Origin: Amphiduros pacificus | Taxonomy: Eukaryota; Annelida; Polychaeta; Phyllodocida; Hesionidae | Reading direction: 5' to 3' | NCBI GenBank assembly: GCA_949316495.1 | Contig: OX439000.1 | Location: 11,600,834 to 11,664,833 of the forward strand | Length of the DNA stretch: 64,000 bases | Shown: one piece after another, positions 20,237 to 32,000 of the stretch | How positions within the stretch are numbered: position 1 is the first letter of the stretch | Layout of the letters: each line of letters starts with the position of its first letter | Translations under genes and position numbers: made by a program | Notes under the pieces: model-generated | What the model saw: only the letters and a program-made list of their open reading frames with translations | What the model was told of the DNA's origin: nothing | The model's database searches: none

Positions 20237-20281
20237 TTAAGTTTTCGATGAATCGTCTGCTTCTTTCCCGCTCGTCGCCAT
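20237..20281 (-). CDS. Possible 14-codon ORF in a first-exon-like setting
   Basis: Minus strand: GCCAAGATGGCGACGAGCGG is a near-ideal Kozak start of the kind seen in first exons of animal genes. It is followed by 14 codons (MATSGKEADDSSKT) and TAA. It lies in the 509-bp block between the two 230-bp repeats, with intron-like edges on both sides. It could be an upstream ORF or the start of a lost gene. Low confidence as a real protein. Confidence 0.2.
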   Translation of the reverse strand: MATSGKEADDSSKT

Positions 20282-20460
20282 CTTGGCTCTGAGACAATGT
20301 TGAGAGGTGATCATTTTTCAAGTTTGAAGGAAATCGGCCTCTTGCTTCACATGCTGGACCTGTCCCATACGGTCTCACATGGGTCAAAAAAGAACAAAGT
20401 CCAGCGTCTGGGTTTCCTCTAAACACCCCCGAGTTTTCAAGCTAGCCACACCAGCTTTGG

Positions 20461-20690
20461 TGAAAAGGACCTACAAGAAATAAAATCATTAGTACCATAA
20501 TCCCACCGAGACTACATCCTAGATAACCAATATCCCCCACTAACTATGACTAACATTTTTCTCACCATCCTGATCCAGACCTGCAAACCCTACAAATCAC
20601 AATAACAATTAGTGCCTGCTAATAACTGGAACAAAATATAACTATCTTCATCTCCTGAAAAAATAAAAATGTTAACACTCCACTTACCTT
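20461..20690 (-). repeat. Exact 230-bp direct repeat, copy 2
   Basis: Partner of 19722-19951, 739 bp away in the same orientation. Its left-hand neighbour in the minus-strand sense is the LTR-like sequence at 20691-20818. Confidence 0.9.
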
Positions 20691-20818
20691 CAATACGATG
20701 TTTATTCAATCCACGCCATCATACAAGAGGGCGAGACCCGGGAGTGAGATCACGCGAGAGCGACCTTGACCTCTATTGAACTCACTTCCGGTTTACATGC
20801 GTTTTATCGCTCCTACAG
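20691..20818 (-). mobile_element. Probable short LTR of the Copia fossil
   Basis: Minus strand begins TGTAGGAGCGATAAAACGCA and ends shortly after an AATAAA-type poly(A) signal (about 20700-20710), roughly 130 bp in all. It lies downstream of the Copia RNase H remnant, where a 3' LTR would be; short LTRs of this kind are known in animal GalEa-type Copia elements. A related ~40-bp stretch recurs at 22450-22490. Only this one end was recognised. Confidence 0.45.
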
Positions 20819-21130
20819 TGATCCGACATTCATACCTGTTTTTGTTTTTCTTTGGAAGAGCTAACTAAGAACAGTGAAATGTCATTACGCTAATCTTATA
20901 CCAATTGTCTTTTCTGAAAAGAAATGACTAAATAACCAGAATGAAACTATTTAAATGAATAATAAAGAAATGACTTAGGAAACCTAAACAGACTACAAGA
21001 AAAATATAAAATAAATAAAATAATTGAAAACCAAAATGTTTATGCCAGACTATAACTAGTGATGATGGCTAACATAATTATGCAAAACTAAGAACAAATT
21101 TTTAATTACATCATGCAAGGTTTAGATGAA

Positions 21131-21443
21131 TTTGTTTGTTTAGGGTTTTACATCACTTTCAACATCATTTTAGTCATTTCGTGATGAGACCTACTTGTAG
21201 CAGATATAGTGCTGCTCACTGAATTCTCATATCTCAGGTCCTTGACATGACAACCCACCTGGTCACAGATTTACAAGGACAACGGGTTAACCCTTTAGGC
21301 ACAGGCCTCAGCTCATGTGGGAAATTGTATCATGAGTTCAATCCCGGCACAGCCGGGGTTCGAACCCACAACCTTTGGATCACCACAGAGGAACTGGTGC
21401 TAATAAGCTGGCGCTCTAACCAACTGCGCCACGGCCCGTGGCC
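21131..21443 (-). mobile_element. Intact tRNA-derived SINE with 12-bp target duplication
   Basis: Minus strand: a tRNA-like head with A box TGGCGCAGTTGGTTAGAGC (21413-21431) and B box GGTTCGAACCC (about 21357-21367), a central body, and a tail ending in TAAACAAACAAA. The direct repeat GGTTTAGATGAA flanks it perfectly (21119-21130 and 21444-21455), so the insertion is recent. The body block around 21150-21215 is shared with the fragment at 17155-17266 and resembles conserved 'core' domains of molluscan SINEs as I remember them. It inserted between the Copia coding remnant and its presumed LTR. Confidence 0.9.
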
Positions 21444-21689
21444 GGTTTAGATGAAAATTCTTATCACAAATATATGTCATATCAGTGTCCACAAGTAACC
21501 AGTGTCCATGGTTTTTCTTTTACTTTAAAAAAACAAGGATAAAACACGTCAGAATACTTCTACATGCTAGTTATAGATGAAATGTTTGTTCACATAAAAA
21601 CATGTCACCCTAGTGTCCATGTGTAAATTATGTTAATGATAATATATCTATCTATGAATATAATCAGGGAGTGTTCCTATGCTAGGTCT

Positions 21690-22520
21690 GGCATACGACC
21701 GCTGGAAATGACAGCCATCAAGTTGTGTGGAGATGCCCCTTTCTTCGTCAGGCAGTCTGCCAGCTGTCTCACACCGGGCACCCATTTGATGCTTACATTT
21801 TCAGAATCCACCATCTCCTTGATGGCGCTGATGTCAATCCTGAGCCGTTTTCGTCCAAAAGATTTGTCGAACCTATGGCTTGGAGAAGGCTCTTTTTATC
21901 CGTGACAGCGATTATTGGCAATACCACATCCAGACAGAAACTAATGACCTGACGTAGGTACATAGCTTCCTCGATGCCGCCCGACAATGCCATGGTTTCC
22001 GCCGCAATGGTGTTCCTAGCCACCCTTTTTAGCTTCCCACTGTGCCAGGACAAGGGACAACATCTATTCACGCTGTCACATAGAAAGATGATGTGCCCGC
22101 CACAGCTGTCAACGCCATTGAGATTCGCCAAACTTGCATCAGTAAAAACAATAAGCCTGAGCTCTTGTATTCCCTTTAGCCTTGGGAAGGCAATGTCACA
22201 CACTTCGGACTTCAGCATTTTCAGTTTTCACAGCCTCTCTAAGATGAGACCTATGTGCTCTGTTGAACTTTGTAGACAAATCAATCATGCTGAAGCTGGC
22301 ATCTGGCCAAGTACCATTAGCAAGCCAGTTTATTTTCCCACCAGGAATCTGAACAGGGTATATTCCATTGAATCCAGGTCCACTTCAGGCCCCGCATGCT
22401 TTCTCCACTGTATCATATCGAAACCGACACTGTCTAGGTAATCACGGTTTACATACCTTTTATCGCTTCTACAGCGATCCGACAACTTGTCAATCTTGTT
22501 AGAATTTAGCATCCGCACAT
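21690..22520 (-). mobile_element. Ty1/Copia fossil: end of pol with RNase H
   Basis: Minus-strand remnant with a Copia-type RNase H: VFTDASLANLNG, CPLSWHSGKLKRV, NTIAAETMALSGG and, further on, a tail of the 'LADCLTK' kind. The upstream piece (about 22518-22330) matches the segment before RNase H only loosely. No RT, integrase or gag is present, so this is a heavily truncated and broken copy with a few interruptions. A SINE sits between it and the LTR-like sequence at 20691-20818. Confidence 0.8.
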
Positions 22521-23384
22521 CGCTTTATAAGTTAAAGTAATGACAAGTCTTGATGGATATACCCCACTATAGCACACATATTGATAACTATTTATGTTAT
22601 GTCAGTTTATTTATTTATTGACAAAGACTAAAATGCGCGAAATGGGCGGTTGTTAGCCCTATAAATATGGCTTGCCCATATTCAAAAGCACAAATGCTAG
22701 TTTGTGGCCTGTACTTATAGGAATCACAAATATGAACCCTATTTCAATATTCCCTGTAGCTCTGACCTATGGAACTTCAAGACCACATAGAATTTCTGGC
22801 ACACCCAAACAAATATACTTACATGTGATTGTACTTGTCTTAATCGTGAAATATTTTGGCTAAGCTTCTTGCAGACGGTCTTTGTGAAGTTTTCCCACTG
22901 TTACCGTATTTGCGCAACACTATTTCTGGTACCCACTTCTCCCTCCAAGTTGCAACACCCTAATTCCCTCATTTGGCGTGATGGGGTTGTCGTGACACAG
23001 GATATGCACAACCCATGTTTATATTGAAATGTGTATCCAGGCAAAATGTTGAGTCCGCAATCTTACCATGAGAAAACGGTCAAAGGATATCATCGAACCT
23101 GTGACACAAGCTAATGGGAAAATATTTGGAACTATTGCATTGCACTGGATATATTTACTGGTCCCCCGCCGAGTGTTATAATTCGGCTATCTTTTGCCAA
23201 ATCTTGTTACTCAGTTTGAATCTCTTCATGCATATTATGCTAATTTGTTGTCTGAAATTATGTTGCTATATATTGCAGTTGATAATAACAATAAACTCGT
23301 ATCACAACAAAATAATCATCTATTTTCATAATAGATGATTGCAATTTTCATAAATTATATATATATATCTTTACATATATATCA
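22521..23384. other. Intergenic, no gene seen
   Basis: Contains one copy of the word 'AAATGCGCGAAATGGGCGGTTGTTAGCC' family (near 22631), which recurs at 24552 and 24807 beside the minisatellite arrays. Otherwise nothing recognised. Confidence 0.5.
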
Positions 23385-25890
23385 AAAAAAGCATGAACGT
23401 GATCAGAGAGGAAGTGTGGCGAGATCTGAAAAAAAAAAAAAAAGTTGCTAATGTTGTATTGGCCGAGTTCAAATTCGCCACTGATAAGAGCGTGTGATCT
23501 CGCTGTTGTGTTTTTACGTAGCCCTCTGGTGGACACTAAACCAGTCTCCACTTCAGTTTTATTTTGCAAGTTTATGCAATGGTTTGAGCAATATGTATGA
23601 GATATAGATTAGATTTTCACTTATTTTTGTTAGATGTGAAATATTGCCCACATTATGCCTATATTTCTGTATTAGAGCTTTGTTTTCAACCATCAGCAAT
23701 TTGACCTAATTATTGAGCCAGTGGAGGTTCCACAAGGTTTTACACAGAGGGGCCTTCACAGATAAATCTCAAAACATTACTTAGACAGCACACAAGTGTG
23801 AGACAGCTGCATAAATGAGATAGTTACAGCAGTGAGATAGCTGCACCAGTGAGAGACAGCTGCATAGGCGAGGCAGATGTGCAGATAAGAGACAGTTGCA
23901 AACAGTATGTGAAAGTTACAACTATGAGAGCTAAATAGCTGCATCAGTGAGATAGTTACAACAGTAAGGGACAGCTGCATAAGTGAGGGACAGCTGCACA
24001 TGTGAGACAGCTGCATAGGTGAGAGACAGCTGCACATGTGAGAGATAATTACAACAGTGAGATAGCTGCATGAGTGAGATAGCTGCACAAAGACAGTTGC
24101 ATAACTGATAGTTAGAGCAGTGAGAGACAGTTACAACAGAGATAGCTGCACAGGTGAGATACAGCTACATAAGTGAGAGGCAGCTACATAAGTGACAGCT
24201 GCATAGATAATTACAGTAAGAGAGTTCCAACAATGAGACATAGACAGCTGTATCAGTGAGAGATAGCTGCACAAGTGAGAGATAGTTACAGCAGTGAGAG
24301 ATAGCTGCACAAGTGAGAGATAGTTACAACAGTGATACAGCTGCATAAGTGAGATAGCTGCACAAGGTAGACAGCTGCATAAGTGAGAAAGTTACGAGAA
24401 ACAGTTACAACAGAGATAGCTGCACATGTGAGAGACCACTGCATCAGTGAGAGATAGCTGTACAGGGGAGAGACAGCTGCATAAGTGAGAGATAGCTACA
24501 ACAGTGAAAGATAGCATCCTTTCCCAGCCGAAACCACTTGTTCAAATTAACAAAATGCGAGAAATGGGCGGTCGCTAGCATGACAATTCATGTCTTATTA
24601 AAATCTAAGACACCATTTTTGAGCTGCATCAGTGAGAGATAGTTACAACGAGAGACAGTTATAGTAGTGAGAGATAGCTGCACAAGTGAGAAACAGCTGC
24701 ATAAGTGAGAGATAGCTGCACAAGTGAGACAGCTCCATAAGTGAGATATAGCTACAACAGTGAAAGACAGCATCCTTTCCCAGCCGAAGGCACTTGTTCA
24801 AATCAACAAAATGCGAGAAATGGGCAGTCGTTAGCCTGACAATTCATGTCTTATTAAAATCTAAGACACCATTTTTGAGTTGAATCTCTGGAGATTGGTA
24901 TGTAATTACTTACATTGAACCTGAAGTGTCATTTTGTATATTCAACTTGAACTTGAGAAATAGAAAATGGTTACATATATATTTAAAAAAAGCATGAACG
25001 TGATCAGAGAGGAAGTGTGGCAAGATTTAAACAAGAAAATTATTGACCTAATTATTGACCTAATTATTGAGCCAGTGGAGGTTCCATATGAGATATAGAG
25101 TAGTTTTCACTTATTTTTTGTCAGAATTATGTTAGATGTGAAATATTGCCCACAATATGCCTATATTTCTGTATTAGAGCTGTTTTCAACCATCAGCAAT
25201 TTGACTTAATTATAAACCTAATTATTGGTCCCACAAGGTTTTGCACAAAGGGGCCTTCACAGATAAATCTCAAAACATAGTTACAACAGTGAGAGACAGC
25301 TGTATAAGTGAGAGACAGCTGCATAGGTGTGAGACAGCTGCACATGTGAGAGATAATTAGAGTTATGATTGTGAGACAGCTGCATAAGTGAGAGACAGTT
25401 ACAACAGTGATAGATAGCTGCATAAGCGGGAGAGATAGCTGCACAAGTGAGAGACAGTTAAAACAGTGATTGATAGCTGCATAAGCGGGAGAGATAGCTG
25501 CACAAGGGAGACAGTTGCATAAGTGAGAGACAGTTTCAACAGAGATAGCTGCACATGTGAGATACAGCTACATAAGTGAGAGATAAATGTACAAGTGAGA
25601 AACAGCTACATAAGTGAGACAGCTGCATAGATGATAGTTACAGTAAGAGTTACAACAATGAGACATAGACAGCTGCATCAGTGAGCGATAGTTACAGCAG
25701 TGATAGCTGCACAAGTGAGAGATAGTTACAAGTGATACAGCTGCATAAGTGAGAGATAGCTGCACAAGGTAGAAACAGCTGCATAAGTGAAAAAGTTACG
25801 AGAAACAGTTACAACAGAGATAGCTGCACATGTGAGAAACAACTGCATCAGTGAGAGATAGCTACAACAGTGAAAGACAGCCTTTCACAG
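23385..25890. repeat. Composite dispersed repeat with ~20-bp minisatellite arrays
   Basis: Two tandem copies of a composite. Each begins with AGCATGAACGTGATCAGAG (23388 and 24991), passes through GGGGCCTTCACAGATAAATC (23750 and 25250), and enters arrays of a degenerate ~20-bp unit, roughly GCTGCATAAGTGAGAGATA with variants GCTGCACA and GTTACAACA (about 23785-24522, 24625-24772 and 25278-25882). Copies finish with CAGCCGAAGGCACTTGT. A third diverged copy is at 58690-59950. Internal minisatellites inside a dispersed unit recall Helitron-like or pearl elements. Many false ORFs (MQLSHSCSYL type) arise from the array. Confidence 0.88.
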
Positions 25891-28800
25891 CCGAAGGCAC
25901 TTGTAATAAGACAAAGAAAGTAAGTAACTAGATTGCTGTGTATTTTTCTGTAAAGCTGTCCAGAAGGATGTAGGTTTCAAAGGGTACTAAAATGTTGATG
26001 TATAAATAAGTTCTCTCGCAATACAAATCAAGATGGCTGAATGGAGATTGAATAAATGCTTGATTTATCTTAATGGAAGTACATGTGATGAGCTTTACTT
26101 TCTGATCCCCACCCCACTCAGAATTTATATTTGGCCCCAACATATCTTGATTCTCATTGGCTAATATTTGTAATGCTATTCAAAATTGCAGCCTCCTTGA
26201 CAAATTAGTGATAGCTGTTGAGAAGTCATAACAAATGGACAAAAATCTGAGCCTAATGGAAAATGGATAGAATTGGTCCCATGAAAATACAATATATTTC
26301 CTACTAATGGCTAAGAACTCCACCCAGCAGTTTCAGAGAAGATCAAAGCTGATGGACAGAATGACAGAAAATCCCCCCATTACGGATATTGCTAAAAATA
26401 CAATTGAAATACACTGCAGGTGATTACAATGCCTGAAAGCATTAATGAAATAAGGTTTACAAGCACTTTTCCCTTGCGTAATATAAATGTGTATCCCACA
26501 AACTTTGTGATCAAATGTTATTACCCATCATGAGCGCCATGAGCAGACCTAGTCTGAAATAGCGCTATAGAAATTCTTTATTAATTTTATTATCATAATA
26601 TTCATATTTCCCCTACATTAAGTTCTGTGCCATTTGAAAGTGGACGAGTCCAAAATCCAAATCATCCATTGGACAAAGTAACCATGGAAACAAAAACCAT
26701 CATTTAATACTCATCTTGCAATCCCCATGATTTATGTTCATTTATTGCATTTTATGTCAATGACGTCATCGTGGGGGATTTAATGCAACTAAAGCTGCAC
26801 ATGCAACTAAAGCTGCAATGATCTTCATTTTTGGTCAAGTCATAACTTTGCTAATACTGGTCTGATTAACATGTTTTTTACACCAAAATATCACATTTAT
26901 GTTCTTTATCACCCTTCTATAGTGTGTCTCTTTTAAGACCAAAATAAAATTGTAACAAAAACAAAAACGCTATTTTGGCTGCAAAATTGTGACCAAAAAA
27001 ATCACTATTTTGGCTGCATTATTGTTTATTTATGAATTATGTAAATAGGTAATTGCCCCACAATGACGTTGGTCTTTTTTCTACCACGTGCATTTAAAAA
27101 ACAACTCTTCTCCTAAAAAACATGTGCAGTCAAACTAATTAAGTCCACAGATCAATGTACATTATAATTCTCCTTAATACTACAAAAGTGTATCAGAGAA
27201 GTGAAAGTTGCCTTTTAAAATGAAATAATCAACTATTGGTCTTTATTAAAAAAATTCTACATTGAAATATACATATTCAATTTACAAATGTGGAATTCCT
27301 TGAAAGTAACATTTCTTTTCATTATCTTATTTGCCCAGGATGGCAATAATGGAAAAATCAAAAGATTTGAGTGTCTATTTTTCATCTTCATTTTATTTTT
27401 CAATCTGAAGTATTCTTAACTGGTATCAAACTAAAAACATGCAATGATTACTACTGTAACTATGAATTAACACTACCTGAATATACTACACTTCAGCAGG
27501 TAGAGTGTCCACTGTCTACTCATTATAATATTAGGCAAATCAACAGCCCACAAAAATAAATTTTCTGATCTTTACAATAAGCAAACACACACTATCAAAT
27601 CCAAAGATTCTTATTTTTCATAATCATTTAGTTTGAGTATCCAACTGTATATTCAATGCTGTCAATTTAAAAAAAAATAAAAAAATAACAATCATTATCT
27701 GATACATCATTCACAAACCATGACAATATTTTTTAAATGTAGGATAATGAATTTCATAATCACAATAATCGATATATTTCTAAGCCGTTTTATTCCACAT
27801 AACCTAATTTCTAGAACAATGTTTAACTGTGTATTTATTGTGCACAAGTCTTGACTGTGACAAATACCTGATCTATCATACTATTACTTGTTAAGACACC
27901 TTCTTGAACAATGCAAGATAAAGACATTAAATATTTGGTTGTACTGTGCGGTATGCACATATATACATTTATATATATATGTATAAAACTTGTCTTTTTA
28001 GTAAACCCTTTTACAATATGTTGATTGACTATTACCGGTATGTTCAACGGGAATATCTTGGGAACAAGATGAACATTAAAATAAGTGACAATCATCTACA
28101 CTCCTCCATGAGATCATTCTGTGGAATGGTCATACTCAACTCAAAATATAAACCTTTCACTGTTAGTTGAGGCATGTCGGAAAACAAGGAATGGAGAACA
28201 AGGGCAACACTACCTGGACAAATAGCAATAACTTACTGGCTCAGAATGATTTGGTCAACACATCGGCTGATTATTCTTACATTTCAAAGATTGAGTAGTG
28301 AATTTTGTGGGCGACGGCTATCTGTTCAAAAATGTTAAAGCGGAGCATGAAGAATATGATAAAATTGGTTAGAAATAGTAATATTTGTCTTGATATTAAT
28401 AATTCAACGATTGCTTGTCCAGTTTTATATCAATTAGAAGGTCTTTTCTGTTAACAAAACAAACAAAAATTGCCAGTGAAATTCACAAATATGGTGTTTT
28501 GGTGCATTTATTATGAAAGTTATGTCCTGCAAGTGTAAGTGACATCACATTGTTTCAAAGACCTTGAAATCAATCTTCTTTAAATGATGGTAAAACTGAA
28601 GAGAGGGTCAACCAATAAGAAGATGAATTTACATGCTTTACCCAAGTAGGCAAATTTTGTGTTTTTACATCGTCTAATTCAAACACTATCACAAAATAAA
28701 CCCAAGTTAAAATGCCACCAAGACAAACAACATACAACTCACAAAATAAAAACATGTCTATTTTGTCAAACTTACAAAGATTCAGGAAAACAATCTGGCC

Positions 28801-29049
28801 AGCAAAGCAAGTGGTTTCAGTTGGTGCCACCTGCTTGACAGGATTCGAACTGTGATGTTACCTGACTGAATGAACCAAATAAGTCATCACTTATAAAACT
28901 ATACATAAATGTATTTTAATACATGAATGTATAAAAAAACATAATGTATATTAATATATAAATGTACATAAATGTATGTTTACTGAATCTATTTAGTAAG
29001 TGTTCCAAATATTCTTCTGTATTTACCTTGTTTAATTGTCATTTTAATC
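25891..29049. other. Intergenic and 3' flank of the J-domain gene
   Basis: No credible gene. About 26090-26400 belongs to a dispersed family also at 39110-39330, 39480-39770 and, inverted, 41880-42060 (TTCTCATTGGCTAATATTT, GCAGCCTCCTTGA, AAAATCTGAGCCTA). About 26535-26590 resembles the 3' end of a SINE or LINE (TAGCGCTATAGAAATTCTTTATTA). A TA-rich microsatellite is at 27955-27985. The 3' UTR of the J-domain gene must lie just below 29050; its poly(A) site is not clear. Confidence 0.5.
28796..28879 (-). pseudogene. Shard of the last coding exon of the J-domain gene
   Basis: Matches 30752-30840 inside the last exon: AAGCAAGTGGTTTCAG, GGTGCCACCTGCTTGACAGG, then after a short indel TACCTGACTGAATGAACCAAA. 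It lies about 170 bp beyond the stop codon in the same orientation. On the minus strand it still reads like QVAPTETTCFAGQ. It is probably a partial duplicate of the exon. Confidence 0.8.
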
Positions 29050-32000
29050 TCACAACTTGTTACTATTTGGTGATGTGGGGCTTGGTTCAGGTTGACTTGA
29101 TTGTGCTGCCATCTGTTGTTGGTGTTGGGCATAGATCTGTTGGGTCTGCATTACTGTGGGCAAGAGAGGCATCCATGCTGGCATGTATGGCATCCCCCCT
29201 GGCAGAAAGCCAGGCCCTGGATGGGGGAACCCTGGGTTGGTCTGGCCTGTCTGAGGAAAGCCTTGGTTAAGCAGATTGAACCCGTGTGGAACTGCAAATG
29301 TGTGAGGCTGACTTTTTTCATTGTTTTCAGACTCTGATACGTGACTATTGCTTGGCAGTAGTGGCTCCTGGTGGCCAGGTGGAGAGTTCCTTGCACTGCC
29401 ATGACCACTTTCTGGAGTCTCTTTCATTGGCATATTACCCAGCACACCTGGATGTGAAGGCATACCAAGTGACATTGCAGGCATCCCCATACCCATCATG
29501 GGAGGAAGTCCCATGGAGAATGCACCAGCAAAAGGATTTCCATATCCAAAGAATGAGCCTATGTCTGGCACTCCCATGCTGGCAGCTACAGATCTGACGG
29601 AATCAGCAGGATTGGTAGTCCCAGGAGAAGGACTTGTTCTGCCAGGTATCTGATGAGAGCTCATCCTCTCTGTCTGTGTTAAATCTGCTCTCACATCCCC
29701 AGTGCCATCCATCTTCAAAGGAGTCTGCATTGTCGGTTTTACTGCACCCACTTGTGGATTAAGATGTCTTGCAAATCCAGCTGTCTTTGCATGATCCATG
29801 CTGTCTCCACCAGCATTGATACTCATTGTACATAGTTTTGTCTCCAAGTCCCTCAAGGGGTCCTCATCCTCACTTGATGAACCAGAGGCTGACATTTCAG
29901 CCTTCTCCATCTTGTTTGCATTCATGTTGTTGGTAACTCCCTGCAGCTGATGTTTCATTTTGTCTTCACTCCAACCTTCTGATGGTAAATATTTGCTCTG
30001 GGTACTGGCAGCAAGCTCTCCTGGTTTGGGGAACCCACCAATAGTTGGCTTGGTAAATATACCCCTGCCCCTTCCCCTCACTCTGGTAGGTGGGGGCACA
30101 GTCTCGTTACCAAAGCCTCTCTTCTCAAGATTGGTGCCACTATCCCCAATACCTGGTGGATGAGGAGCAGTAAACCTACCTGGCTTCCTCAAAATTATGT
30201 TGTTTGTTTTTGACACTCCTCGTCCACGAGCAAACCCAGATCTTGGTGTTTGACTGTACAAGCCTTGATTGAAATCTATAGAACAATGTTTTGGGATGGC
30301 ATCTTTCTGCTCTGGAATTGAAACACAGACTTTGCTATTTCCAACCTGCTGATCTTCTTTATTTGTGGAACAGAGGTTGGTTTGCATAATGGGTGGGGGA
30401 GCCACTGTCAGCTGGAGGGATAGTTGTGGCTTGTAAGCACAGCTCTCAGAGGGTGCCTTGCTGATGTCAAATGTGGATATTCCCACTTCATCACTCCAGT
30501 CCTCACTATCACGATGGTCTATATCCTTCACAAAACTCTTACCAGAGACTGTTGGAAGTGAGGCGTTTCTTGTTTGGTTTGTAGTATTCAAATTTGGCTT
30601 TGGTGTAAACTGCCTCTGTTGGGATTCAACAATATTCCTAGGGGCCATGCACTTTTCACTGGCATACATGCTGCCTTGTGATGAAATATTTGAAGGTGGT
30701 TGTATCTCCTGTGGTGCCAACTTGCTGGATGTGGTACATACATTGGTTTTATGGCCAGTAAAGCAAGTGGTTTCAGGTGGTGCCACCTGCTTGACAGGAT
30801 CGGAGCTCAGAAATGATGGTACCTGACTGAATGAACCAAACCGTTCAGCTGGCACCACTTGTTTGCCAGGCACAAAGATTTGAGCTGGTTCTATTTGACC
30901 ATGGTCAGAAAAACTATTTTCTTGTTTGACTGGTTCAGGATTGAGAGATTGAGGCAGATAGAGACTAGCTGTTGGATGTGACGTGTTTTGTGACTGTTGA
31001 GTGGCAGGAGGGGTGGTTTTGGTAGTTAGAGAAGGAGCAGCTCTCGACTTGGCTGTATGAACAGTTTCGGATGTTCTCTTCCATCTTGCTGTGTCCTCCT
31101 CCTCCCTGAAGCAACACAAAATAAAAAAAACTTAAGTTTTTTTGTTTCACATAACCTAAAATATCAGAATTTAAAATAATTTAAATGATATGTACATCTA
31201 AGATTTTTATAGCTGCAAATATGTATGCTAATAAATTAAATTATCTTATTCTGTGCTGACATCACGAAAGGTTTCTGAGAAGGGCTTCCTATCATACATC
31301 ACTGATCAAGGCCACTTACATTTGCTTGAGGATTTCCTTTTCCTTGGCTTCTATGAGACTCATTTCTATGGCAGCTCTGAGCATAGCATCTTCTTCAATC
31401 TCATTGGAGGGCGTTGCTGTCTGGCAGAAATCCTTCCTGTCCTGCCACACATTCATTGCTGGTGGAGGTGCCATCGGGAGAGGGAAAGGTCGAGCTGAAG
31501 AACAAAACATACCATCAAACTAACACAATCTATCAAAATTGTGTCCAAGTAAAAAGCTAAATTCTGTCAAAATGTTGCGATCCATACATTTAATTATTAA
31601 GAAATGGCCCTTGTTCTCATTGTTGGAACAAAACTATTCACACTGCTCTCAAAGCCAATTTTTCATATATGAGATATTAAAAAAGATCTCTTATACTGTG
31701 TAACATACATGTTTATCTTTGTTCTGTTCTTTTTGACCCTGAATATAATTATTTTTCTACTTTTAATAGCAGCTCCATGAGAAAATCAAAATTTTTCAAT
31801 AGGGGGGTGGACATGGTCAAAAATAGATTTCCTTTAAATTTGGTACATGGCTAGATAACCTTCAGAAATGATCAAATCCAAAGTATTTCAGCTGGCAGAT
31901 GTTCGTAACCATGATAACCATCAATTCCTTAGTAACAGGCTCTGGGGCTCAAAATGACACTTTTCTAACCTTATTTTTGGCCATATTTGACCTAATCTTA

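Noticed and set aside
21357-21443. A tRNA gene on the minus strand
   Set aside because: A and B boxes are present, but the sequence is the head of a SINE with body, tail and target duplication; a full cloverleaf with paired acceptor stem was not seen.
23777-25765. Several minus-strand ORFs of MQLSHSCSYLTVV type, and a CRISPR-like look of regularly spaced short repeats
   Set aside because: They are translations of the ~20-bp minisatellite. The repeats are contiguous and degenerate with no unique spacers, and the genome is eukaryotic.
29101-30826. Plus-strand ORFs opposite the last exon of the J-domain gene
   Set aside because: Shadows of the long minus-strand coding exon.
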